Shown in pieces: positions 31,568 to 38,775 of a stretch of 38,775 bases of DNA (position 1 is its first letter; every line of letters starts with the position of its first letter). Below the pieces are notes generated by a model. It was not told the origin of the DNA. It saw nothing but the letters and a program-made list of their open reading frames with translations, and did no database searches. The position numbers were made by a program, and so were the translations under genes. The stretch comes from HGM11367 sp964600435 (GTDB lineage: Bacteria; Bacillota; Clostridia; Christensenellales; UBA1242). The DNA is taken from NCBI GenBank assembly GCA_964600435.1, contig CAZRJB010000009.1, positions 1-38,775 on the forward strand. The letters are read 5' to 3'.

Positions 31568-31596
31568 ATGATAACATATAAAATATTGTTTTTCAA
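31568..31596 (-). promoter_or_regulatory. Leaderless promoter of the 30602-31561 gene
   Basis: On the minus strand: TTGAAA (31591-31596), 17-nt spacer ending TGT, TATCAT (31568-31573), then six bases to the ATG at 31561. Confidence 0.7.
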
Positions 31597-31619
31597 TATC
31601 AAAAATATAATTTTTTTTT

Positions 31620-31658
31620 AAAAAAATAGGAAAAATTATATAAATTCCCCTATTTTTT
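31620..31658 (-). terminator. Intrinsic terminator after the 31668 gene
   Basis: AAAAAATAGG (31621-31630) pairs with CCTATTTTTT (31649-31658) around an AT-rich 18-nt loop; on the minus strand a T-run follows. It lies about ten bases past the stop. Confidence 0.7.
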
Positions 31659-31667
31659 AATTAAACT

Positions 31668-32159
31668 CTATTTTATATTTTCTTTTGCAGTTTTTGTTAA
31701 TGTTTCAGTTTTTTCAACTTGCTTTTGAACAGAATTTTGTTTTTGAGAAGATTCAATTTTTGAACTTGTTAAGGTTCGTCTATACAATTCGCCATCTACT
31801 TCGGCAATTGCAGAGTCAGCCTCCTTTTTAACATTAACAATGCTTTTATCAGTTTTGCTTTGTTTTTTTATGCATTTTAAAAAGAAAGGCAATGACACAG
31901 CACAACTTATTAAACCAGCAACAGCAAAGCCCCAAAACATAGGAATTATAAACCCCATCATTCCGCCAACTACTGCAGCACTAATTGATGTTGACATCCA
32001 ACCCGAACATTTGTTTAATGATTTGTCATTTTTTTTCAACTCTTCATTTAAACCATTTATTTGATTTGTTTTAAAGTTGTTAATTTTTTGTTTTAAAGCA
32101 ACAAGCTCTTCATTGCTAAGTTTTTCTAAATTGTTAATTTCAGGAAAATTTTTCTCCAT
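31668..32159 (-). CDS. Membrane protein with helical hairpin and coiled-coil arms
   Basis: A 163-aa protein. Helical, charged N-terminus (about 10-45, ELVALKQKINNFKTNQINGLNEELKKNDK), then a hydrophobic stretch of about 40 residues (SISAAVVGGMMGFIIPMFWGFAVAGLISCAVSLPFFL) that can form two membrane passes, then a Lys/Ser/Glu-rich cytoplasmic tail. No family recognised. The ATG at 32159 follows GGAGG. The in-frame ATG at 32183 lies inside the -10 box of a perfect consensus promoter and cannot be used. Monocistronic, with terminator, and expected to be strongly expressed. Confidence 0.72.
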   Translation of the reverse strand: MEKNFPEINNLEKLSNEELVALKQKINNFKTNQINGLNEELKKNDKSLNKCSGWMSTSISAAVVGGMMGFIIPMFWGFAVAGLISCAVSLPFFLKCIKKQSKTDKSIVNVKKEADSAIAEVDGELYRRTLTSSKIESSQKQNSVQKQVEKTETLTKTAKENIK

Positions 32160-32181
32160 ACTTCCTCCACTGTTTTTTACC

Positions 32182-32210
32182 ATTATAATTCATTAATTAT
32201 ATCTTGTCAA
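32182..32210 (-). promoter_or_regulatory. Full-consensus promoter
   Basis: On the minus strand: TTGACA (32205-32210), 17-nt spacer, TATAAT (32182-32187), a 12/12 match at ideal spacing. The predicted start is followed by GGAGG and the ATG at 32159. It is the strongest promoter in the window. Confidence 0.85.
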
Positions 32211-32246
32211 CAAACAATTATTTGAAAAACAAAAAGCAATCACCAA

Positions 32247-34943
32247 CTAGTTGTTTTTACCACAACAATCTTTGTATTTCTTTCCACTTCCGCATGGGCA
32301 TTTTTCGTTTCTGCCTGGTTGTTTTTGTGCAACTGCCGGAGTATGATTTACTACTTCTGCAGGTTTATATTTTTCTGCCATTTCTGGATGTTCTTTCATC
32401 ATTTTTTCTGCCATTTCTTTTGGCATTTTAATTTCAATTTTGCTGTTTAACAAGAATGCAATTGTGTCTTCCTGAATGCGCTCAACCATTTTGTCGAACA
32501 TTTGGAACCCTTCTTCTTTGTACATTAGCACAGGGTCGTGTTGTCCATATTGCTGAATTATGATTTCATTTTTTAAAACATTCATTTCGTCAATGTGGTC
32601 CATCCACAATGAATCAACCACTCTTAAAAGCATAAATCTTTCAATGTTGCTAAAATCAAAACCAAACTCTTTGGTTTTGTCACACAATTGTTGATAACGA
32701 GTTGTTATATGATTTGTTAGTTTTTCTTTTAACTCTTCTGCATCTAAATCGTCAACAAATTCAGGTGTAACAAGATTTGTTCCTTTTGGGAAAAGTTTGT
32801 CTTCTAGCCCCATGTTGATTGCATTTAAGTCCCAATCAAAACTTGGTTTGTCGGCATCAACTTGTTGGTCAACAATTCTGCCAATAACCGCTGGAATCAT
32901 TTGCATAATTTGTTCATGAATATCCACACCATCTAAAACTTTGTTTCTTTCGCCATATATAATTTCTCTTTGAGTGTTCATAACATCGTCAAATCGAAGA
33001 ACTGTTTTTCTAGAACCATAGTTTTGTGCTTCAATTTTCTTTTGAGCAGATTCAATTTGTTTTGACATTAATCGCATTTGAATTGGAGTGTTATCGTCAA
33101 TTTTTAATGCATCCGCAATAGTTTGAAGTTTTGTTCCGCTAAAGCGAACAATCAAATCGTCTTCTAAAGAAAGGAAGAAAACAGAACTTCCAATATCGCC
33201 CTGACGGCCACTACGCCCACGCAACTGATTGTCTATACGTCTAGACTCATGACGTTCTGTGCCAATAATATGCAAACCGCCTGCTTGAATAACTTTTTGT
33301 TTTTCTTCATCAGTTATTGTTTTAAACTCAGAAAAGTATTTTTTAAACACTTCTCTGGCGTTGTTCAATTTTTCGTCATCTGAAGAAATGAATGATGTTG
33401 CAAAAGAAATTTCTTCCGGCTCAAATTTTTCTTTTTCCATTTTTTTTGTTGCTAAAAATTCTGGATTTCCACCAAGCAAAATATCTGTTCCACGACCAGC
33501 CATGTTTGTTGCAATTGTAACGGCACCAAACCTACCTGCTTGTGCAACAATTTCACTTTCTTTTTCGTGATTTTTTGCATTTAAAACAGTATGTTTAATT
33601 CCCGCTCTGGTTAATGCTTTTGAATATTCTTCCGACTTGTCAATGTTAACCGTGCCAACAAGAATTGGTTGCCCCAAAGCATGACGCTCTTTAATTTCTT
33701 CAATTATTGCATTAAGTTTGCCTTTTTCTGTTCTGTAAATAATGTCAGGTTCATCAATTCTTATGCAAGGCTTGTTGGTTGGAATTGTTATAACGTCTAG
33801 TTTATATATTCCATTAAACTCTGCCTCTTCTGTTTTTGCCGTTCCTGTCATACCGCTAAGTTTTTTGTATAAACGGAAATAGTTTTGGAATGTTATTGTT
33901 GCAAGAGTTTTGTTTTCATCTTTAATTTTAACACCTTCTTTTGCTTCTATTGCTTGATGCAAACCATCAGAAAAGCGTCTGCCATTCATTAAACGACCTG
34001 TAAACTCGTCTACAATAAGAATTTCATCATCTTTAACAATGTAGTTTTCATCTGCCATCATAATGTAGTTTGCTTTTAAAGCATTCAAAATATAATGGTT
34101 TAATTCCATGCATTTAACGTCTGCCAAGTTTTCAATTTTATAAAACTTTTCCGCCTTGGCAGTTCCTGATTCTGTTAGGTGAATTGTTTTAATTTTTTTA
34201 TCAATTTCAAAATCTTCTTCAGGAATCAAAGTTTTTGCAAACTTTTGCGCAGTGTAGTATGCGTCGGATGATTTAACACCTTTTCCTGAAATAATCAATG
34301 GCGTTCTTGCTTCGTCAATTAAAATGCTATCAACTTCATCCACAATTGCAAAGTTGTGCCCTCTTTGCATGCGACGTTGTGCTTGAGTTACCATGTTGTC
34401 TCGCAAATAGTCAAAACCGAGTTCGTTGTTTGTTGAATATGTAATGTCACACTTATATGCTTCACGTTTTGCATTTTCATCCATACCGCTAACCGCAACA
34501 CCAACAGTCAAGCCCAAAAAGCGATGAACTTTTCCCATTTGTTCTGCATCACGCTTTGCCAAATATTCGTTTACAGTAACAACATGCACACCCTTTCCTG
34601 TTAAGGCATTTAAATAGGCAGGAAGAGTTGCAACCAATGTTTTACCTTCACCAGTTGACATTTCTGCAATTCTGCCTTGGTGCAAAGCAATGCCACCCAT
34701 AATTTGAACATAAAAATGTTTCATGTTTAAAACCCTGAATGATGCTTCACGGTTAACAGCATATGCATCTGGCAAAATTTGGTCTAATGTTTCACCATTT
34801 TCCAACCTTTGTTTTAAAACTTGAGTTTGCTCCTTAAGTTGATCGTCTGACATTGCAGCATATTTATCTTCTAATGCAACAACCAAGTTTGCAATCTTTT
34901 TTAATTTTTTAATACTTTTTGAATCTCTTGAAAAAATACCCAT
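32247..34943 (-). CDS. secA: Protein translocase ATPase SecA
   Basis: Motor that drives preproteins through SecYEG. The DEAD-type Walker A STGEGKT (96-102), DEVDSILIDEARTPLIISG, GTVNIDKSEEYSKAL, TNMAGRGTDILLGGNPEF and GTERHESRRIDNQLRGRSGRQGD are diagnostic. The C-terminus carries the zinc-binding SEC-C tail CPCGSGKKYKDCCG (Cys882, 884, 893, 894), which docks on SecB in proteobacteria and on ribosomes or lipids elsewhere. 898 aa, full length. GGGAG lies ten bases before the ATG. A monocistronic unit; no clear terminator follows before the next promoter. Confidence 0.98.
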   Translation of the reverse strand: MGIFSRDSKSIKKLKKIANLVVALEDKYAAMSDDQLKEQTQVLKQRLENGETLDQILPDAYAVNREASFRVLNMKHFYVQIMGGIALHQGRIAEMSTGEGKTLVATLPAYLNALTGKGVHVVTVNEYLAKRDAEQMGKVHRFLGLTVGVAVSGMDENAKREAYKCDITYSTNNELGFDYLRDNMVTQAQRRMQRGHNFAIVDEVDSILIDEARTPLIISGKGVKSSDAYYTAQKFAKTLIPEEDFEIDKKIKTIHLTESGTAKAEKFYKIENLADVKCMELNHYILNALKANYIMMADENYIVKDDEILIVDEFTGRLMNGRRFSDGLHQAIEAKEGVKIKDENKTLATITFQNYFRLYKKLSGMTGTAKTEEAEFNGIYKLDVITIPTNKPCIRIDEPDIIYRTEKGKLNAIIEEIKERHALGQPILVGTVNIDKSEEYSKALTRAGIKHTVLNAKNHEKESEIVAQAGRFGAVTIATNMAGRGTDILLGGNPEFLATKKMEKEKFEPEEISFATSFISSDDEKLNNAREVFKKYFSEFKTITDEEKQKVIQAGGLHIIGTERHESRRIDNQLRGRSGRQGDIGSSVFFLSLEDDLIVRFSGTKLQTIADALKIDDNTPIQMRLMSKQIESAQKKIEAQNYGSRKTVLRFDDVMNTQREIIYGERNKVLDGVDIHEQIMQMIPAVIGRIVDQQVDADKPSFDWDLNAINMGLEDKLFPKGTNLVTPEFVDDLDAEELKEKLTNHITTRYQQLCDKTKEFGFDFSNIERFMLLRVVDSLWMDHIDEMNVLKNEIIIQQYGQHDPVLMYKEEGFQMFDKMVERIQEDTIAFLLNSKIEIKMPKEMAEKMMKEHPEMAEKYKPAEVVNHTPAVAQKQPGRNEKCPCGSGKKYKDCCGKNN

Positions 34944-35027
34944 AATTATTGTACTCCCTATAAATTGTCAATATAGAGTTTACAACAAAAAGCAAAAAAT
35001 TCAAAACAAATTAAATAATAATTAATC

Positions 35028-35059
35028 GTTTATAAATAAAAATTGCGTGTTTTATAAAC
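35028..35059. repeat. 9-bp inverted repeat upstream of secA
   Basis: GTTTATAAA (35028-35036) and TTTATAAAC (35051-35059) with a 14-nt centre. It lies about 90 bases before the secA ATG and after the ferritin-like gene stop. It could be a weak terminator or an operator; there is no T-run directly adjacent. Confidence 0.4.
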
Positions 35060-35097
35060 ATTTTTACAAAAAATCCCACATTTTTTGCATTTTTTAA

Positions 35098-35565
35098 CTA
35101 TTCTTGCAACTTTTCAATCTGTTTTATAATGATGTTCTTGTGCAAAATTTCTTCTTCCAAATTTAATGTTAAAATTAAATTTATGTTTGCATCTGATATT
35201 TTGTTGATTGCTGTTTTATAATCAATTATAACCTTTTCTTTTAGTTCCAAATTGGTATACAAAATTTGTTTAAAACTTTTTACATAGTCTATGCTTTTCC
35301 CAGAAATCCAAATGTTTTGAATGTTTATAAGTTTGGGGTCGGCACCCATTAACACAAGAATTTCGGCAAGCCTTTTTGTGTGTTCAATATCATCTTCATA
35401 TAACTTTTTTAAAAACTCATATTGTTCTTTTTCAAAAGGAAAAACCAAATTTGCTTGATACATTTCTTGCAAAAATGTTAACACCTCACCTTCGTTTCCT
35501 GCATACAAGTTTTTTATTATGCCTTCATAATATCCGTTTGGTTTTATTATAAGTTTTTTTTGCAT
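35098..35565 (-). CDS. Ferritin-like (rubrerythrin/bacterioferritin-type) four-helix protein
   Basis: A 155-aa protein of four helices. Candidate di-metal ligands recur in the usual places: Glu25/Glu27 in YAGNEGEVLTFLQ (helix 1), DDIEH with His62 (helix 2), Asp115 in KVIIDYKTAI (helix 3), EEILH with Glu139 and His142 (helix 4). The phrase LAEILVLMGADPKLI is common in Clostridial ferritin-like proteins. Two expected Glu ligands appear as Asp, so metal binding may be altered. No clear Shine-Dalgarno sequence: TATAAA lies about five bases before the ATG but without a convincing -35. It lies just after the terminator of the 35666 gene. Confidence 0.72.
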   Translation of the reverse strand: MQKKLIIKPNGYYEGIIKNLYAGNEGEVLTFLQEMYQANLVFPFEKEQYEFLKKLYEDDIEHTKRLAEILVLMGADPKLINIQNIWISGKSIDYVKSFKQILYTNLELKEKVIIDYKTAINKISDANINLILTLNLEEEILHKNIIIKQIEKLQE

Positions 35566-35600
35566 AGTTTTTTATATGATTTTACACATTTTTATGCCAC

Positions 35601-35632
35601 AAAAAATGCAACCAAGTTTTGTTGGTTGCATT
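35601..35632 (-). terminator. Intrinsic terminator after the 35666 gene
   Basis: AATGCAACCAA (35605-35615) pairs perfectly with TTGGTTGCATT (35622-35632) across six bases. Six Ts follow on the minus strand. Confidence 0.85.
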
Positions 35633-35665
35633 CTTTTAAATTTATATGTATTGTTCTTTGCTTAA

Positions 35666-37528
35666 TTATTCTTTTTGATTTCCAGATGAATTAGAGTTTT
35701 CGTCAATAATTATAAAGTTTGGTTTGTATTCTGTTTCCAAATCTGCTTCTGAATTGTTTTGTGTTTCTTGTTCATCAACAAAAACAAAGTCTGGTACATA
35801 GTTTGATATTTCTTCATATTTTTTGTCAAGATCTTCTAAAAGTTGTTCATTTAAAACATCAGATACTTCTGCTTTTTCAGTTGCTTTTGTTGATTCTTCT
35901 GACTTTTCAGTTGTGAAATGTTCTACAGCATTTTTTACAAGTTTTGTAAAATATTTTGCAACACTATCTTTGTTCAATTCTTTACAAACTTCGTTAACAA
36001 AGGCTCTAGAGGATTGATTTTCTTGTTTGTGGTCACTGTTAGCTGCAACATTTTCAATTAAGCTTTGTCTTTCGTGAATTATTGCTTGAACAATAAGTTT
36101 TGCTTTAGAAATTTCGTTTTCATTAAATTGCCCTTCGTTTTTTACTGACATTGGCTTAGACCTGCTTGCTTGAACATAATAACTAAGAACAAGATTATAT
36201 AAGTTAAGTTGAGCAGTTGTTTTTTCTAACTTTTTGCCATTAACTTTGCCTAAGTTGATTTTTTCTGCCAAGTTTGTACCTTGAGTAGACAAGCAATTAA
36301 CAACCGCCTTATCAACCATTTTTGTGATTGTTGATTCTTTAACATTTGAAGATTTTACATTTGTTGAAAAATGCACTTTTTCTTCTTCTTTTGTTTCGCT
36401 TTTTGTATCTGTTTTTGCCTTGTCTTCTTTTTCGCCAATTGTTTCTGCTTTTTCTTTTTCTAATCTTTTTTCAACTGACTCTTGTGAATATATGCTATAG
36501 TCCCTTTGAGTTGCCTTGATTAATGCTGATTTTTCGTCTGTTGGAACACAATCATATTTAAAACCTAACATTGTCATTTTAGAAATTATGTTTGATGTTG
36601 AAATGCCAAGTTTTTTGCAAGTTTTTGTTGCCGCTTCCAATCCAATTGTTGTTATTAGTTTTAAATCGTTAGAATTAAAGCAATATTTGTTTAGGTTGTT
36701 TGCATATTGCAACCACAAACATTTTTCAAGTTTTTTATTGTTTGAAACATCTCTTAAATCAAGAACTCTAGACATTAAAATGTTTGCATAAATTCTTGAC
36801 ACAAAAAGAAGAGATTTTGGCAATTTTTCTCCATTTTTATAACTTTTTGCAACATCTTTAACAGAAACTTTTAAAATGTAATCATAAACTTTTGCCAATC
36901 TGTCTACATATGAAGGTTTAAAGCCTTCAACATTTGTGTTTAAATTGATTTTTCCTGAATAGGATGTTTGCATTTCGTGTTGCTTTTTAGAAAGTTTATA
37001 AAAAATGTTTTTAATTTTAACAATTGCTCTTTTCATAAAGCTTTGCTTAAATTTTGAAGACGAAAAGTTTTCTTTTTGTGTTACAACAATGCCTAATTTA
37101 TCTTCTATGTTTTTTAACTCTCTGTTAAAATTTTGTTCTGTGTATTCTGTTTCATCTTTTAGCGCAAAAGGACCATTTAAAGAAATATAGTCATCGTCTA
37201 AAGGATAGTGCAACAAAAGTTCATCACTTGGTTCAATTAAAGCAAAAGAAGAATATTCATTGTTTGAGGTTATTGGAGCAATTGTTTTGTTAACTCTAAA
37301 CGAGTTGTTGCGCCAACCATTTCTCCATGCTTGCGCAGTTAAAATGTTTTGCCTGTTTCTTTCATAAGCAAAAAACTGTGTTTGCAAACGTGTAACAATT
37401 TCTGAATAATCATAACAACCTTCTCCTTCTAAAACTTCTCTTAACATGTCAAAAGCATCTTTTTTATTGTTAATCAAATCCGAAACTTCATTTTTTGTTG
37501 AAGAAGAAAATTCTGAATCTTTAACCAT
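35666..37528 (-). CDS. Large unknown cytoplasmic protein with duplicated C-terminal motif
   Basis: A 620-aa protein, no named domain recognised. Residues ~1-110 are polar; ~190-330 are helical and include a cluster of hydrophobic helices without a membrane span. A Lys/Glu linker (about 345-390) leads to a second helical region (about 395-540). The acidic tail holds two near-identical short motifs, YVPDFVFVDE (577-586) and YKPNFIIIDE (601-610), which look like tandem docking sites. The ATG follows GAGGTGG; the promoter is TTGAAT-N17-TATACT. Monocistronic with a strong terminator. Confidence 0.72.
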   Translation of the reverse strand: MVKDSEFSSSTKNEVSDLINNKKDAFDMLREVLEGEGCYDYSEIVTRLQTQFFAYERNRQNILTAQAWRNGWRNNSFRVNKTIAPITSNNEYSSFALIEPSDELLLHYPLDDDYISLNGPFALKDETEYTEQNFNRELKNIEDKLGIVVTQKENFSSSKFKQSFMKRAIVKIKNIFYKLSKKQHEMQTSYSGKINLNTNVEGFKPSYVDRLAKVYDYILKVSVKDVAKSYKNGEKLPKSLLFVSRIYANILMSRVLDLRDVSNNKKLEKCLWLQYANNLNKYCFNSNDLKLITTIGLEAATKTCKKLGISTSNIISKMTMLGFKYDCVPTDEKSALIKATQRDYSIYSQESVEKRLEKEKAETIGEKEDKAKTDTKSETKEEEKVHFSTNVKSSNVKESTITKMVDKAVVNCLSTQGTNLAEKINLGKVNGKKLEKTTAQLNLYNLVLSYYVQASRSKPMSVKNEGQFNENEISKAKLIVQAIIHERQSLIENVAANSDHKQENQSSRAFVNEVCKELNKDSVAKYFTKLVKNAVEHFTTEKSEESTKATEKAEVSDVLNEQLLEDLDKKYEEISNYVPDFVFVDEQETQNNSEADLETEYKPNFIIIDENSNSSGNQKE

Positions 37529-37559
37529 TTAACCACCTCATTAATTAATTTTCAATAAA

Positions 37560-37588
37560 AGTATAACATATTTATATTCAATATTCAA
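37560..37588 (-). promoter_or_regulatory. Promoter of the 35666-37528 gene
   Basis: On the minus strand: TTGAAT (37583-37588), 17-nt spacer ending TGT, TATACT (37560-37565). The leader is about 25 nt with GAGGTGG. Confidence 0.7.
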
Positions 37589-37632
37589 GAGGGAATTTCA
37601 ATAAAATTTAAGATTTGTTTATCACATTACAA

Positions 37633-37663
37633 AAAACACACCATTTTTTTAATGATGTGTTTT
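37633..37663 (-). terminator. Terminator after the leucine-rich-repeat gene
   Basis: AAAACACATCAT and ATGGTGTGTTTT on the minus strand pair over 12 bp with one G-U (37652-37663 with 37633-37644), followed by further Ts. Confidence 0.7.
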
Positions 37664-37696
37664 AAGAATTAAATGTTAATAATTCATTTAACCCGA

Positions 37697-38775
37697 TTAT
37701 AGAGTTATTGTTCCATCGGAGCAGACAACTTGAGTAATAGTGCTATTGCCAGAGATCCATGTATAAGAAGAACCTGTAGTTTTGTTAATATTATTCCATT
37801 GTGCCATTGTTCCAAGATATGTGACAGATGTTAAACTCGTGCAACTAGAAAAAATTTGCATTTTCAGTTCAGTTACACTTGTAGGAATTGTTACCGAGGT
37901 TAAACTAGAACAGCCAGAAAACATCATTTCGCTCATGGTTGATACTGAATTAGGAATTGTTACCGAGTTCAACCCCGTGCAACCAGAGAATGCAGAACTA
38001 CCAATGCTTGTTACACTATCTGGAATTGTAATAGAGGTTAAACTAGTGCATCCTTGGAATGCATACTGATCTATACTAATTACACTTGATGGAATTGTTA
38101 TTGAGGATAAACTTGTGCAACCTTTAAAAGCGTAATTACAAATGCTTGTTATTGTGCTTGGAATTGTAACAGATGTTAAACTTGTACAATCTATAAACGC
38201 GCCTTCATAAAAAGGACTCCTATAAACACTATATATTTCCGTTACAACATATAAGTCAGTTCCAGATGAAAATACTGCTGGAATGTTTGCTGTTGTTATT
38301 GATGTGTTTACTGCTTTAACTTTTGCTGTTTTGTTTGTTGTATCTTTAGTAAATTCAAAATTAGTAAGAGATGTTTCTTCTGCCACCTTTTCAAACTTAA
38401 GTTTTAGGTTGTTAAGATTGATTTTGTCTAATTTTTCTTCGGTTGCTGGAACCATTGTTAAAGTCGCTGTAACAGTTTTGGTTTCGTTTATAACACAAAA
38501 ATTTCCTGATGATGTTACTGTTTCACCTTCAGTTGCAGTAGTAAATGCAACTGTGGATGTGATTTTTGTGCTTAAATCACCTGACAAACTGATTTCTGCT
38601 GTTACGGCATAGCCTGACTCGTTTGTCATTTTAAACGTAAACACAATTGGTGTGGCAATTTCGTCATTGCTGCAATTTAGGTCGTCAAAATATACATCCC
38701 CAATTGCCCATTCAACATCGCCTGAAATTGGTTTGCCTTGTGATGTGTCTGTGTCAGTTAGTGGTGTTACTGTTT
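37697..38775 (-). CDS. BspA-type leucine-rich-repeat surface protein, 5' end cut by window
   Basis: The frame stays open to the right edge of the window, so the true start lies outside; at least 358 residues are seen. The N-terminal visible part (VFTFKMTNESGYAVTAEISLSGDL...) is beta-rich and resembles camelysin/TasA-like or Ig-like exported domains. The C-terminal half has five to six 23-residue LRR_5 repeats of the type CTSLTSVTIPxSVTSIxxxAFxG, as in Treponema/BspA-like adhesins. A short capping segment (MAQWNNINKTTGSSYTW) ends the protein, with no LPXTG or membrane anchor at the C-terminus. Such proteins are usually secreted and bind host or microbial surfaces; that role is inferred. A terminator follows. 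Confidence 0.88.
   Translation of the reverse strand, partial: TVTPLTDTDTSQGKPISGDVEWAIGDVYFDDLNCSNDEIATPIVFTFKMTNESGYAVTAEISLSGDLSTKITSTVAFTTATEGETVTSSGNFCVINETKTVTATLTMVPATEEKLDKINLNNLKLKFEKVAEETSLTNFEFTKDTTNKTAKVKAVNTSITTANIPAVFSSGTDLYVVTEIYSVYRSPFYEGAFIDCTSLTSVTIPSTITSICNYAFKGCTSLSSITIPSSVISIDQYAFQGCTSLTSITIPDSVTSIGSSAFSGCTGLNSVTIPNSVSTMSEMMFSGCSSLTSVTIPTSVTELKMQIFSSCTSLTSVTYLGTMAQWNNINKTTGSSYTWISGNSTITQVVCSDGTITL

Noticed and set aside
34944..34980. TTGACA upstream of secA as a promoter or leaderless start
   Set aside because: The 17-nt partner is TAATTA overlapping the ATG, and a GGGAG site precedes the start, so the hexamer cannot serve as -35 for this gene.

Overview
This is an AT-rich, gene-dense, mostly minus-strand stretch of a bacterial chromosome. 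The best fit is an uncultivated low-GC Bacillota/Clostridia-like gut bacterium. Supporting evidence is the Firmicutes-type order holB-ricT-trmN6-rsmI, the rpsF-ssb-rpsR operon, RicT (YaaT), a VanW/YoaR protein, SecA with a C-terminal SEC-C zinc tail, and strong AGGAGG-type ribosome binding sites. A run of exactly 100 N inside a tandem repeat shows that this is a draft assembly or metagenome bin. I see no phage, insertion sequence, CRISPR array or rRNA.

Layout. 1-5190: type IIA topoisomerase operon (B subunit then A subunit, best read as topoisomerase IV parE-parC). 5202-8425: minus operon tatD - rsmA - unknown cysteine-cluster protein - guanylate-kinase-like protein. 8573-11053: small, poorly known genes on both strands (coiled-coil protein, orphan HicB-like protein, three short ORFs including a YjzC-like one), separated by good terminators. 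11162-12155: rpsF-ssb-rpsR. 12321-13841: VanW protein on the plus strand, then a 300-bp hairpin-rich block with a 49-bp repeated palindrome. 14144-17786: operon queH - lepB - recF - mnmE. 18110-20831: ftsH plus a small membrane protein. 20927-21931: a protein resembling transcription terminator Rho whose ATPase half looks degenerate. 22094-24057: two exported helical proteins of unknown role. 24120-27529: holB-ricT-trmN6-rsmI. 27591-29767: two glycosyltransferases. 30063-30601: tRNA-Arg(ACG) followed by a tandem array of 149-bp units, each restarting with the tRNA 3' end, interrupted by the assembly gap. 30602-37528: unknown proteins, secA and a ferritin-like protein. The right edge cuts a BspA-type leucine-rich-repeat surface protein.

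The most notable signal is in the starts. Promoters follow TTGNNN-N17-TANNNT, often with TGn before the -10. At five operon-leading genes (tatD, the 8573 gene, queH, holB, the 31561 gene) the -10 box sits exactly 6-7 nt before the ATG/GTG with no Shine-Dalgarno sequence, so transcription should begin at or next to the start codon. Leaderless mRNAs therefore appear to be routine here, alongside ordinary SD-led genes. Other points of interest are the Rho-like protein without a P-loop, the tRNA-linked repeat array, a 13-nt antisense match between the tRNA-Arg leader and its anticodon arm, and a ParC with a long disordered N-terminal extension.
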